Shown: piece after piece, positions 1 to 12,737 of the stretch
Numbering within the stretch: the first letter of the stretch is position 1
Layout of the letters: each line of letters opens with the position of its first letter
Assembly: GCA_037367405.1 (NCBI GenBank)
Contig: JAZKJV010007240.1
Location: 248,001-312,000 of the forward strand
Length of the DNA stretch: 64,000 nt
Direction of reading: 5' to 3'
Source of the DNA: Ottelia alismoides
Taxonomy: Eukaryota > Streptophyta > Magnoliopsida > Alismatales > Hydrocharitaceae
Position numbers and translations under genes: made by a program
Notes under the pieces: model-generated
The model's database searches: none
Told to the model about the DNA's origin: nothing
Seen by the model: the letters and a program-made list of their open reading frames with translations, nothing else

Positions 1-1250
1 GTGCGGGTCACTCTCTCGCGCATCCAAACCATACAATGAGCAGGTTGCTCTCCCCAAGACAAAGTTTTTAGGGTGAGCGGATTTTAAGATCAATAGTATT
101 AGCCAGTCCCAATTTTATGGTTTCACTTTTTAGTATTTTTCAAAGCAAACAAATGGCCTAACGAATTTTTCGGTTCTCCTGGTTATTAAGTCCAAAATAG
201 GGGGGAGAAGACGAAAAAGCCGATGCGCGATAAATCAATGATGCATGCTGAGTAAGAAATGCGTACCTGTCTCCAGCACTCTACATGCAATATGATCCGC
301 GCATAAATGTAAAGACAGAAAGGAAACTACCTATATGATGCAACGGGGAAAGCCAAGTCCTAGATGAGCAAGTCTAGCGAAGAGCCGTCTAAACGGTCAC
401 CGACCTCCAAGCCAAAGAGTCCGGTCTTGGCCCGTCCCTCCTCTATCCGACAAATCGGGGGTAGGAGTAAGCACTTTACAGGACGGGCTGCGGCACGTAG
501 GCTACGAAGGCAAATGAATCGGTTATTTTTATTAGTGATTTTTAAGTAGGTCCAATTAACGATCTATGGGAACAAATAAGCAGTTAGGTGTGTGGATCCT
601 ACTAATTACGGCACAATCACCAGAAAATCCTAAGTCTAGGGGCTCGAGCAAAAACCGCGTAAACACCGGAAAAGGCAGAAAGAAAAAGAAAAGAAAACCA
701 CGAAAAGCCGCGAAAAACCGCGCAAGTCCTAAGGGTCCCCCGAGCACACCGATGCTCGGCAAAACAGACCCGCTACGGCAAGTCCACAACTGTCCAAGTC
801 CAAGTCCCTGTATTATTACAATAATAATGAAATAAAAATAAAAATCTACTCTAATCCTCACCCACTCAACTCTCTCTCACTCTCTCCTGCGGCTCCGCGA
901 AGAAAGGAGCCGCCTCCGAATTCCGCGGTTGCGCCGGCCTCTCGAAAGTAGCCGCCTCGGTCCTCGGGCCCTCGCAAGAGAAAACAAAGTGGTCAGAACC
1001 AATAATCAAATAATAATAATAAAAAAAGGAAAAAGAAATGAAACTAAAAATAAAAGGGTATATATGCAAAAATGCAAAATAAACTAAACACACAAAATAA
1101 AACAAAACAAAAACAAAAGAAAATGAGAATAAAATAAAATAAAACAAAAAGAAAATATAAACAAAAATCACGAAAAAGCCGCGAGCTCTGGAAGAGCCGC
1201 GAGAAGCCGCGAAAATCAAAACAAAAAGAAAATCAACTACTAAGCCGTGC
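1..1250 (-). mobile_element. 5' leader of gypsy-type element A, cut by the window edge
   Basis: This stretch lies just inside the primer-binding site of element A and reads right to left. It is the untranslated leader between primer site and gag; the gag part would lie left of the window. Seen: AT-rich purine tracts at about 1000-1190 and a GC-rich block at 880-980, like the leader of element C around 46990-47100. The short open frames here have low-complexity composition and no recognisable domain, so I do not call a gene. Confidence 0.6.
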
Positions 1251-1268
1251 TCCCCGGCAACGGCGCCA
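1251..1268 (-). other. Primer-binding site of element A (tRNA-Asp type)
   Basis: On the minus strand these 18 bases read tggcgccgttgccgggga. They are complementary to the 3' end of plant tRNA-Asp including its CCA. Three bases separate the site from the LTR end. The same 18 bases occur in element C at 46810-46827. Confidence 0.9.
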
Positions 1269-1271
1269 TTC

Positions 1272-4200
1272 TGATGACACAAAAAACCCGAGAGACTAAG
1301 GTAAAGGTACTGAATCGATGGTCGTTGCGACCTCAATCACTCGGATGTGTCTATCAAGAAAAATGAACCACTCGCGAAGAATAAAATCAATCAAAGCAAG
1401 GAAGCAGTCCTGCTATATGTTTAACCTGGTATAGCACCCAGGGTCGAACTCGAGGAGCACGGAGTGGTCGAAGGCCTACGAAGTAGTAAAAACAAGATAA
1501 AATAAAAGACAAAATATTTTTTAGTGGTTTTTAATTATTTTTATATTTTTTTGGATTTTTAATATGTAAAGAAAATAATAAAAACAAAAACAATCACAAT
1601 TTGACAAATTATTTAAAGTATCAAAAATCAAGCAAAAATTCAAACAAAAATATTTTTGTGTTTTTTATGCTTTTTAGTGTTTTTGATGAATTTTTGACAA
1701 TTTTCTGATGTGTATTTTATTTTCTAAAAATCAAACAGTAGCAAAAACAAGGGGTATTGTCCAGCCGAGCCAAGAAACCCTAGATAAAATACCTAAGGCC
1801 TCAAAATGGCCTGGAGGTAGTTTTCCTGTAAAATAGATAAAATAAGGAAAATTTAGGTACCAAGTTTATTATTTTTGGGTTTTTAATTAATTTATTAGAA
1901 TTTTTATGGGTTTTTGAGTGTTTTTAAGTTTTTAGGGTTTTTAAACAATGAAAAATAGCCAAAATTGGCTAGAAAATCAAGCAAACTAAATTAAACAGTA
2001 GCTAATTTTTATGAAATTTTTAGGGGAGTTTTTATATTTTTTTGTGAATTTTCAAGTTGAACAGTAACGAAAATAAAGGTTTTTGAATTTTTAAAAATAG
2101 CAAATGAAATCAAAAATGTCCTTAAAAATCCTTGAAAATCCTACACCATGGCAGGAGCCATGTGTCAAATTCTCATTGGATTTGGAAGTGATTTGATATT
2201 TTATTCAAAAATAAAGAAAAGCAACAGTGCATAGGGACCTTTCTGCAATTAACACAAAGTTCTGGGTCCCTGGAATAACAACCCTGAAGAGTATAGGGAG
2301 AAGAATGCAAATTATCCTCCAGGCCACGCACGATACGCGTGACTCAGGCCTGGAGGGACCAAATTGCAATTCCTATTTATAAAATTACAAAACGTAACAG
2401 GGCAAAAAGGCAGGGACAATATTGCAAATATTCCAAAATATCACGTGTCGATGCACGTGTCCACAACTGGCAGGGGTATAAATGCAATTTAAATAAACAT
2501 AGAGGTCCACAGTGCAATTTTTACAGAAATAAAAGAACTACGCTAAATATTTACAGGACTGAAACTAAATGCATAAAAGAAAGGGGGCCTAAGGATAAAT
2601 TACCCCTTTTATTAATGTCGAGTCGCTGGATAAGCGCCACGTGGAGCATCGGACGGTGAAGGACAGTTGGCGCTCCAAGGCTCAGCTACCCGCGATGATC
2701 GAACGGTGACGGCGTAGCCACGTGGAAGATCTGGCGGTGGCGGTGCGTCGCTGCTACGCCTCTCTGGATCGACGGCTGGGATCAGTCCTCACTGATCGGA
2801 CGCTAGCTGCAGCTCCGTGAATGAACGGTCAGGATGTGATATGGAGCTCTGAGGCTGATCGGACGGTCGCTGAAGGTCTTCGAAGAACAGGCAGCCGGCG
2901 AACTTCACAGGCCCAGTACGCTCGCTCCGAGCCTCCTCGCGGGGTGCTGATGATCAGAGAATGGTCGGCGTGGGCCTCCGCGTCAGATGGGGGTCTCCGA
3001 TGACCCGACCGAGCCCTGGAAGGCTCCGGCGAGGTCGGCGGAGGAACGTCTCCTGGCTCGAACGGGAGAACGTAAGATGGTCCTCGTAATACCTGCAAAA
3101 TAGGTCCAGAGGACTCGCGGGTCGAGGGAAAACTGCCTCGACCCGGTTAGGCGGGGTGAACATGATCGGAGGGTCGAGATGGGCGAGCTCCGGCGAGGTG
3201 GGGACGGGGGGAGCTCGAACCCCAGCTCCTGTGCGAGCTGGGTTGGATGGAGGTATGGAGAAGGTGCGCGTGAGGAAGGCGGAGGCTATGGCGAAGCCTG
3301 ATGGTCGAACGGTGGTCGGACGTGATCGGAATCGACGGAGAACATCGGCGGAACGAAATGGGGGAAATCAGAAATTAGAGAAAAAGAAATAACTACAGGT
3401 CTACCTGGGTGAAGGAATGGGCTGTGGTCGATCTTGCGCAGCTCTGGGTCTTCGCCTCAAGGAACGCCGACGTCCGAGGCTCAAGCTCCAACTCAGGGTG
3501 GAGCACGGCGGTGATACTCGCCGGATCAGTGGTATCCTCCTCTTCGCCTCGCTGCAACAGGTGGAGACGCTCGCTGTCACTCGTGCGATCACTCTGGAGC
3601 TCACAGGGAATAAGGGGAATGACCAAAGATGGAGAATTAGGGTGGTGGAGCAAAGCTTAAGTATGCTGGCGGGTCCGGGAAGAAGGGTGCGGGTAGGGCG
3701 ATGTAGCGCGCGGATCCCGAGGCGAAGGCTCCGGCGAGGTTCTCGGGTATGACGTGAGCAATCCGGACCTGGGGTTTGGGCAAAAAGGAGTCGGGTCTGC
3801 ATGGAAAAAATCCGAGAAGATGGGTCGGGCGCAGCAGACCCGTGGGAAGTGGTCCTGGGGGGGGGGGGGGTTGACCGGGCGGTCAACATCCCCCAGGGCC
3901 AATGGGTGAAGGCCACGTGGCTAAAGTTTGGAATTGAAAAATAAGGTAGCAAATGGCCGAATTTGTAAAAAGTTAAAACATGAAATATTTTTATTTTATT
4001 TTTTTCTATTTTTTAGTGCTTTTTTATAATTTTTTTCGAAATAAAAATAGGCTATATACATAATATGTACTAGGTATATGTATATACAATATATATAGGG
4101 TTTTGATTTTTGATTTTTATATATTATTTTTATACAATTTTATCCTTATTTTATATTTTATTTATTTACATTATAAAATAAGGAATAAAAGGGTGTTTTT

Positions 4201-4853
4201 ATTTTATTTTTATTATTTATATACATAGGTAAAATAAGTAGATATGTACATCTATATACATGGTATATGTACAATGTATTTTTGTATTTTTTTAATTTTT
4301 CTATTTTTATTTTGTTTTGGTTTTGATTCTTTTTATTTTATTTATTTACAATATATAACATAGAATATTTACAAAAAGTTTGGAAAATAACTTTATTTAT
4401 TTACAAGGTTAAATAAATGTAGAAGCATGGTCTATGTACATGATGAAAGGGTGTTTTTGATCTTTTTGATTTTTAATTTTTCTTTTGTTTTTATAAATAA
4501 ATATATATATATACAAGTATTTACAAGTGTATTTTTGGTGAGGAAAACAGTTTTATTTTATTTACATAAATATATACACAAGAGCACCTATCTCCCTCTA
4601 CTTTGGCTTTTATGCGGTCAAGCCCATGCTGAGCCCTCCCTTGGGTTAGGTTGCTCAATATTTATTCTAAATACCTCCCTCTTTTTCTTTTTAATCTTTA
4701 TTCTTTTATTTTTGCACAAAAACATGCTAATTATAGGTTTTTACACAATGCATGCTTTTGGTAATTAATCCTATTTACACATATCTACATGCATTTGCAA
4801 AGGTTTTTATAGCTAAAATATAAGAATAAAGAGTGATGAATGGGTATTCATCA
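1272..4853 (-). mobile_element. 5' LTR of gypsy-type element A
   Basis: About 3.6 kb, minus strand. The left end abuts the primer site; the right end is the LTR start, reading tgatgaat on the minus strand. The LTR start forms an 8 bp hairpin (tgatgaat/attcatca, loop accc). It carries a GC-rich middle (2640-3900), AT-rich outer parts, a CCAAT box beside a CACGTGG box (3896-3921) and palindromic units near 2144, 2316 and 2440. A 13-base G run lies near 3858. The right edge falls inside the copia RT reading frame, so the element inserted there. The matching 3' LTR is outside the window. Confidence 0.8.
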
Positions 4854-6800
4854 CCCATAGATGGATTTCTTCAGCTTGCATACTTTGCCATGCTCAGTTA
4901 TGAAGCCCTGGGGTTGCTCCATATAGATATCCTCCTCGAGGTATCCATTGAGGAAAGCCGTCTTGACATCCATCTGCCAAATGTCGTAGTCAAGATATGC
5001 AGCTATAGCTAGCAGTGTCCTGATGGATTTAAGCATAGCCACAAGAGAGGATGTCTCATCGTAGTCGATGCCTTCTCTCTGTGTGTAGCCCTTGGCTACG
5101 AGCCGTGCCTTGAAAGTCTCTACTTTCCCATCAGGTCCCCTCTTTATCATGAAGATCCATTTACACCCAATGGGTTTTACCCCTTTAGGTGAATCCTCTA
5201 GGGTACATACACCATTCTTATGCATGGAGTCAATTTTTGTCTTCATTGCTAGCATCCATCTATCCATGTCATGATCCGCGAGTGCTTCATCAAATGAATT
5301 AGAATCATTGTCAATTTCACTTGACACATGGAATCCATACCTTTTAGGTGGTGCAACAACCCTCGAACTCATTTGAAGGGGTATGTGTGTTTCATCTTTA
5401 TTTATCTCTTCAGTTTCTGGTCCAAGATGCTCATAATTATCAGGGGATTCAATGACTTCATCTACTTCATTTTTGTCTTGACCTTTAAGGAAATCATCCT
5501 GTAGAAATTTTACATCTCTAGAGACAAAAACCTTTTGGGTCTCTGGGTCATAGAGCTGGTATCCAATACCATCTTTAACATTCCCAATGAAGTAACACTC
5601 ACGAGTGCGAGATTCTAGCTTACTTGCTTCCACGTTCTTCGCATGAACCAAGCAACCCCAAACCCTCAAGTAATTAACACTAGGTTTGGTTCCATACCAG
5701 AGCTCATGAAGAGTCTTAGGTATAGATTTGCAAGGAATCTTATTCAGGATATATATTGTAGTCTTTACTACATAATTCCAGAAACTAAGTGGTAAATGTG
5801 CTTTTCTCATCATTGAATGGACCATATCCATGATGGTCCTGTTGCGTGTTTTAGAAACACCATTAAGTTGGGGAGTTCCAGAAGGAGTGAGATTGGAGAC
5901 AATTCCATTCTCTTTAAGATATTCCTTGAATTCATCTGAGAGGTACTCACCACCTCGATTAGATCGAATCCGTTTAATCTTCCTATCGGGTTGGTTCTCA
6001 ACCAAAGCCTTGAATTCTTTGAACTTTTCAAATGTTTCATATTTATGACATAATAGGAAGATAAACCCGTATCGCGAATGATCATTAATAAACGTCAAAT
6101 AATATCGATATCCATTTCGAGTCACGGTACTGAAGGGACCACATACATTGGTATGTATTAGGTCAATAATACCTTCGCATCTTGTAACCTTGTTACGGAA
6201 AGGCATCCTAGTCATTTTACCTCGAATACAATGTTCACAGGTAGGTAAAGATTGAACCTGTAGAAAATATAAAGGTCCATCCTTTATCAATCTATTGATC
6301 CTATCAACAGATAAATGGCCAAGCCTTTGATGCCAAGTCATATTTGAATGATTTTTATTCTCCCTGGATCTTTTAGGGTTTTTATTAGTGGTTGTAACAT
6401 TCATGACATGTTCATTAATGCACAATTCATAGAGTCGACTCGAAGTCAAAATATCATCCGCAATATATTTATCATAATGATTTATGACTAATTTATTACA
6501 GAAAAGGAATGAATATCCACTTCTAACTAGCTCAGATACATATATCAAATTCCTTCTGACTTCAGGTACATAAAGACACTCTTTAAATACTAGGACTCTA
6601 CCACTAGATAATGATAGTCGATAGGTCTCGACATCGACTGCTGCAACACTTGTATCAGATCCCATCTGGATGACTATCTCCCCTTCTTCCAGATTTCTAG
6701 TTTATTGAAACAAATGCAACAAATTGCATACATGAACAGAAGCACCAAAATCAATAACCCAGCTTCCTTCTCTCCAACGAGAAAACTGGTTTCAATGATA
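4854..6800 (-). pseudogene. copia pol fragment: protease, integrase, N-terminal reverse transcriptase
   Basis: A broken polyprotein. A protease motif WVIDFGASVHVC lies at about 6735-6770 and is followed by a TAA. From 6665 a 604-codon open stretch holds the GAG-pre-integrase zinc site (HQRLGH ... CEHCIRGK), the integrase core, and RT up to QMDVKTAFLNG ... KLKKSIYG, where element A interrupts it; the YVDD catalytic box is therefore absent. In the integrase the usual HTD, RSDNGGE and NGVAE motifs read HTN, RSNRGGE and NGVSK, so all three catalytic acidic residues are lost. The copy cannot be functional. Identity as copia pol is certain; the lineage within copia I leave open. Confidence 0.93.
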
Positions 6801-7653
6801 AAAGTAGATTTCATACCTGCTGGGGCTTTACCTTTATCGACCGACTTCAGGTACTCTAGGCAATTACACCTCCAGTGCCCTGGCTTCTAGCAGTGGTGAC
6901 AGACGTCAGTTTTCTTCGACGCTATCAGTGTGGATGCATGGGAAGATGAGCCAACGCCTTGACTCTTCTTCTTTCTCTTCTAGGTCGGGCCCTTTCGAGA
7001 ACCTTGCTTCCGACCGTGCTTCCCTCTGACCTGTGCAACATTTGCACTGCCAGCGGGACCATCTTTCTTCATTATGTCTTCTGCAGACTTTAATGCAGCA
7101 AGAAGTCCAGCATTATTCAAGTCCAACTTGTTCATGTGGAATGAAACCACAAATTATTGAAAGACTTGGGCAAAGATAGCAGAATGAAGTTAACTTGCAT
7201 TTCTGCATCCATATTTACCCCAAGAATCTCCAGCTCAGATAAGTACCCAAACATTTTAAGTACATGTTCTCGGACTGAAGTTCCTTCCTGCATCTTGCAG
7301 CGAACGAGTTCTTTCATAATATTGTAATGTTGGGTGCGGTTAATGTCACCAAACATATCTTTCAGATTCTGCATTTTTTCTTGGCATGTGCTCATCTCCA
7401 CATGTTGCTTCTGAAGAACATTGGAGAGAGAACCCATGATATAACATCTTGCTAAGACAAGATTTTCTTCATACTTGTCATTGTATACCTTTTCTTCCTT
7501 CGTTTCAGGGCTTTCATGCTTGTCTTCTGAGAGCACATAACTTATGCGCTCAGCCGAGAGAACAAGCTCCAAATTACGGATCCAATCCGAGTAATTCGGT
7601 TTGGTCAACTAGTTGACCTCCAGAAGCATGCTTAGTGGGTTCATGGACTTCAT
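6801..7653 (-). pseudogene. copia gag, broken
   Basis: Gag-type (UBN2) nucleocapsid protein of the copia element. The ATG at 7653 opens a short frame ending in a TAG about 13 codons on, just before the conserved LTKPNYSDWIRNLE start of the capsid domain. The frame then stays open to 7132, with typical features: KYEENLVLARCYIMGSLS, VREHVLKMFGYLSELE, LLSLPKSFNN. A frameshift follows near 7135, then a basic linker with another stop near 7000, and a CCHC zinc knuckle (C-X2-C-X4-H-X4-C) at about 6862-6902 carrying a TAG at 6887-6889. At least three nonsense changes and one frameshift show it is dead. Confidence 0.88.
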
Positions 7654-9361
7654 TTTCTGAAATTACGAATGCACTATATTAGAACATATAATCATATATT
7701 CAAATTTATGATATTTGATTAAGGTATTTTAAATCAAAAATTGTCTTTCTCTGTTAACTTTGAAAGTTTATTCCCTTAATCACTTTTTAAAGTAAGAGAT
7801 ATACTTACCGCTATATCTCAAGCAAGAATTGGGATTTCCTCTTTATCTTTTTCATATCCCAATAATATGAGAACCTATGACTCCAATAAAGAGAAGCAGG
7901 AACACATTCCGCCTTGCAAGTCCAACTTGCATTTCCCAATTCGGTCTTTAATACCCAGGCCCACCACTCCTAAGGTGATGTTGACCCGTCATTAATTGAA
8001 CCAACCATCAACAGGAATACAACTCGCTATGCGCAATCCAATATCACCCCAATAATATGAGGACCCGATATTGGGGTCACTACGCATATGTCCTTACTCT
8101 TTTGAGAAGCGACGAGTCCGATCCAAATGGATCATATGCAGGAGCTGTAACTTCAAACAAGCGTCTCCCACATACAATATCTGGCGACGGAACCCTTCGC
8201 CTTGACGGGAGACCATTGATGTCACTTATGTGATCCTCCACCTCATATTTAAATTTTAATTAATTATAATGAATCACATTCACATAATTAATTCTACCAA
8301 GGGAAATACACATCTATTCATAATAGAGTGTTTTTAATTTGTATATAATTAACTTAATCATCTTAAATTAATTATCAATTCAATTTAATCAACAAACTTG
8401 ATTTTACTTGAATATATGATATTATCTCAAAGTACGTATTAATTCGAATTTTAATAATTAGAAAAATACATCATGATCTCTCAAGCATCATTCGTTCCCT
8501 ACCCGCTGTCATGTCGAGTATCGACGGGAGTGGGATGGACCGCAACCGATGTGACCCACTATCCCAGCGATCCCTGACTAGACACCATATCCGCCTCGAG
8601 AAAAAATAATGCCGAGTCAATAACTTTGTACTGGAGATGATCATCGATTTTTCAACCGAAATTATACCATATAGTAATAATCAAAACTTATTTTGATTAT
8701 AAGGAAATTTGCTAGACAAATTCCCAATCCTCTTCAAGCAAGGAGTTTGATGATTGTGTTTCCAATTATGATCTAGATCAAATCTAATCAATTTATTGGT
8801 TGAGGCCAAGTCATATAAGAAAATAATCATCATTCAATATTTCTCAAATATTTTTCATAATTATTTCATGAAATTAACAATTAACATCACTAATTGATAA
8901 TCACATGGTTTTTGATTAGGAATGTAATTTCAGCACTGACCCCTACTTACTGAAATTAACATATCTCAATCAATCTAAGTCCAAATTAGATAAAATCAAT
9001 TTTTAAAGATTTCTAATTTGATTTAGGACAGAACATAAGTGATATTTCATGCATTTCGAGCAGATCAAAAGAGTAATTAACTCATTAATCATATTAAGAT
9101 TCGCAGTTCCTGCAACAGTGAATACATGTTCATTAAAACAAACATATCTCGAGCAAACGAAATCCAAATTACGCAAACTCAAATAATATGATTTCTTATT
9201 TAATGGGGAACAAAATACAAGTGATTATTCGTGTTTAAACATTTTAAACAAGGCCTAATTTATTCATTAAATAGATGTGCGAAAATCAAATGCGATAAAA
9301 ACTTTCGTGACCTTGACGAACCCAAGTCGTCCTAGGTTTGCGGATCGTATCCAAAACCTTC
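7654..9361 (-). mobile_element. Leader of the copia element
   Basis: About 1.7 kb between the primer site and gag, long for a copia element. No reading frame of note. I see AT-rich segments (8220-9000), no LTR termini and no clear inserted element. Confidence 0.6.
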
Positions 9362-9380
9362 AACCTAGCTCTGATACCAC
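9362..9380 (-). other. Primer-binding site of the copia element (initiator tRNA-Met)
   Basis: The minus strand reads tggtatcagagctaggttg. The first 12 bases are the standard plant copia primer site, complementary to the 3' end of initiator tRNA-Met. The LTR ends one base away. Confidence 0.95.
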
Positions 9381-9381
9381 T

Positions 9382-11862
9382 TGAAGGATATGAAATAATC
9401 CTCAATCACATCATGGAAGCGTAAGCGTCGAATCGAATACGATGAAGAATGACTAGTCGAACTAGTTGTTCTATGAAGCAGAATTTAAAAATTTTCATGC
9501 GATGAAATGACATGACGAAGAACGATTCTCAGATCGTTTCAGCTAGAACCACAACAAGTATAAGTAATAACTATTGAAGCGTGGTTGATCGAGTCTCTAC
9601 GAAAAGAGACCTCTTATCTCAAGTCCGATCGTCGGAGAAGAATCTTGCGAGCGCGGGGATGAGTCGCATGATCCTCGTAATCCAACGAGTTTATCCAAGC
9701 ACGGTGAACTCCTGATCTCATCATATGAGATCGAACACCTTCTTTGTGAGCATAGCACTCCAAGAAGACAGAGAAACGAAGAGCTTCGAAGTGGCGGCGT
9801 GGTGGCGAGGGCGACAATGACTTTCTCCTCTAAGGTTTGGTGGATGGCCACCAAGGAGAGAGGGAGAGGGTTGACGTGTAGAATGAGAGAGAGAGATGTT
9901 CTTCAAAAGCATAGCCTTAGAGAGCATGGTATACCTCTATATTTATAGGTTTTTGGGATGCATGGATCTCAATCCATGGGACACATAAAATCAATGGATG
10001 ATATTGATTTATGTTTAATCCAATGGTCAAGATTGTTGTTGGTTAAAGCCAACAACTAATAGCTTAATTTAGATCAAATATATTTGACAAATCAAATATA
10101 AATCAATCCTAAATTAACCCAATTAAATAAAGGAGATTAACCAACATGGAGATTGTATCTCCCATGAATTATGGTGGACGACCACCAATTTCCATATTGG
10201 TCATGGTGGCCGTCCACTTGATTCCAGGTGGGAGCAATCTCATGAGATTGTATATATCCATGAAAATCTCCATTATTAAATCCAACAACTTTTTGTTGTG
10301 ATTTATTCTTAAAAAATAATTCATAATTAATTTTGATTGCAATCTTGCCATTGGAAATTTGTAAATCACATTCATAACCCAAAACAAAATATAATTTGCG
10401 TTTTCAATTAATTACACAATGTGTATCCAATACACATCAATAATTAACTAACAAATATAAATTATATTTAGCTCTTTATAATACATTATAAATCATATTT
10501 ATAATATATTATGAATAATTTGATATTGCTATCCACATTATTCTTATACACAATAATTAAATCACATTTAATTATATTGGATAATTTCTACATACATCAA
10601 GATGATTAAATCACATTTAATTATCATTCTTTTAATGCTTAAATATATTTCAACTATGGAATTATTCTTGAATCCTTTCAAGAATAATGCGATTTCTCCA
10701 CAGATACTTGGAGATAAGGACATTGCGATTGTATAGTTCCACATATAGTGACTTGGATATTGAGATCACATCTCAAATCCAGATCTCATAGACTTCTCAT
10801 AGATGCTTGATTAAATCAAGACCGTAAACCTAATCTCCTCATTGCATCTGAATCTCATTCAGATCAATGTCCAATACTTGGACTAAGGATTAGGTTACTT
10901 CTCTACTGAGAGGACTCACTAAAATCCAAACCTGTTTCATCACTCCATCGGAATGGAAGCGTCATGGTTATACAATTGTTTATGATCACATCACCCTTAG
11001 GTATTCCCAACACCTGTACATCCTGCATACTGGAAGACCTATGATCATCCTGAAGATATAAATCACTTTTTACACAGTCATCTTCAGGATTTGATCACTA
11101 AGTTTCTCAATCTTGGTCTTTGGGATTTGGTATAGATCATATGCTTTCACAAAGCTTATATCTTATCTTCAAATTCATGTCATGCTTCCAAAGCATGATG
11201 ACCATGCATGGAATTTGACCAGTCCCAATAACTCATGAGTGAGCTCATGTCTCCCACTTCATAAGTGAACATGTATGATCTCTTTGAGAGATCGTATTTC
11301 TCATATGTCCTTACATGCACACCAGCTCGCCGGTGTATAGACCTTGGTTAGGTCATCAACCTATTGGTCTGCCAAATGTACACACTCAGACATATAGCAA
11401 CACATCTATCTCTGGTCAGAGGATGCGTGCCTCTGTTGTGAAAGTATTCAACATAGGTCTTTGGTTATCTCGATCTCGTTAAATCAACCCATTGACTCAA
11501 CTAATCTAACACCTCTGAATCACTATTCCCTTGTAGAGGACCTGCATCAAGAGGTCGGTCAGATATCAACCAAATGAGAAAGGATTGCCATCTCCAACTC
11601 AGGCTGGAGATCATCACTTGACAATCATTTGATGATGCTTGATGAGTCCTCTATCTAACTCATTAGATATTCATCCAAGCATCAGCCTCTATGATTCAAT
11701 CAATGAATCAACATCTGTATGATTATCAAGTTGGCCATGGTACATAACCCTTATTGTACAGAGGGACATTATAGTGCATTCATTTATTCAATCTCAGAAA
11801 GGAAGTGAAAAACAATCAATAACTTTTATTGATAAATCATTTATTACAATAACATTTATTGC
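9382..11862 (-). mobile_element. 5' LTR of the copia element
   Basis: About 2.5 kb. It ends (minus strand) in ccttca beside the primer site. The outer start is placed near 11862 because element B homology resumes there; the termini could not be checked against a second LTR because the 3' LTR is outside the window. A related 320 bp scrap is found at 23375-23692. Confidence 0.7.
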
Positions 11863-12737
11863 AGGAATGGTTCGCCTCGGGCTCACATTGCTAACAGGTA
11901 GTACATCTAGGCGGAACCTCTCGTCTTCCTCTAGGGAGGGTTGTACATCTCAACCTGATCTAGTAGCATTGAGGTCCAAAGACAAGGTGCTGTGGGGTTG
12001 CAATAATGCTTTAAAAGAGGGATAGTGTACTAGCTCAAGAGGAAAAACTCCTTATGTACATGCTACATCTTGTATATACTTTCAAAAAAAGGGAAAATGC
12101 ATAATCTCCAAAAGTGGACAAGCCTGTTTGAAAACTAAAATGCATGCTGGAGTGTATATACAAGGATAAAAAATAGCTTCAAAGTCAATTTTTTGCATGC
12201 TTGCAGTTGGATAACTTGGTTGCACTGGTCATGCATCCAATGATAGGTAGATACAATGGTTACCATCCATTCTTTTATCCATCTCCTCTTCTTGAGCTGG
12301 TTGTACTTGAACTTAGAAGGGAATATCCTTGCTCCTCGAGGAAAGAGTTGCTAGACCGGGGGACTAGAGTAACCTTGTTGAGGGAGGCTGTTTCTTTACT
12401 ACTTTTGAGATGGGGAGCTATAGTTCACTTACACTGTACAAGTAAAGATTCATAATCATAAGAATTTGTATATGTAGACTTGTTCTGACCTGACTACTGA
12501 GGAGACCAGAATAGGAGTCTTGTGGAACCTATAGGTTGTAAGGTTTTAAATCCATTTCCTATTATGGTTCTGCCACACTAATAATCAAAAGGTCTGACAT
12601 ACTACAATTTTATGAAGATAAGTTTAATACTCAATATTATCCTATTTTTTTTATTTTTCCTTTCTTTTTCTTTTATTCACTTATTCTTTCAAAAAAGTTT
12701 TTGCTAAGGGACTAGCAAAGGTAAAGCATACGGGGGA
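11863..12737 (+). mobile_element. 3' internal end of gypsy-type element B
   Basis: Non-coding 3' module shared with elements C (about 51790-52318) and E (minus strand, 33000-33850), so the three belong to one family. It ends with a hairpin at 12700-12719 (tttgcta/tagcaaa around loop agggac) and a polypurine tract at 12724-12737. Everything upstream is displaced by the copia insertion and lies outside the window. The open frames here are short and unlike any known protein. Confidence 0.75.
12724..12737 (+). other. Polypurine tract of element B
   Basis: aagcatacggggga lies directly before the LTR start tgatgaatt. It primes plus-strand synthesis in LTR elements. The equivalent in C is aagtataggggga. 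Confidence 0.75.

Larger units (their letters stand above)
4854..11862 (-). mobile_element. Ty1/copia retrotransposon, 5' part, disrupted
   Basis: Order on the minus strand: 5' LTR (11862 to 9382), initiator-Met primer site, long leader, gag, then protease-integrase-RT, cut at 4853 by element A. The order gag-PR-IN-RT is diagnostic of copia. The rest of RT, RNase H and the 3' LTR would lie beyond element A, outside the window. It lies inside gypsy element B, whose 3' internal region resumes at about 11863. The exact right edge (about 11862) is inferred from where homology to element E begins. Confidence 0.85.

Noticed and set aside
364..835. Lys/Ser-rich short ORFs
   Set aside because: Leader of element A, antisense to its transcription; composition only.
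3156..3952. Open frames up to 183 codons on both strands
   Set aside because: Shadows of the GC-rich part of LTR A; no protein similarity.
9597..9927. Overlapping minus-strand frames of 67-85 codons
   Set aside because: Inside the copia LTR beside the primer site; no known product is encoded there.
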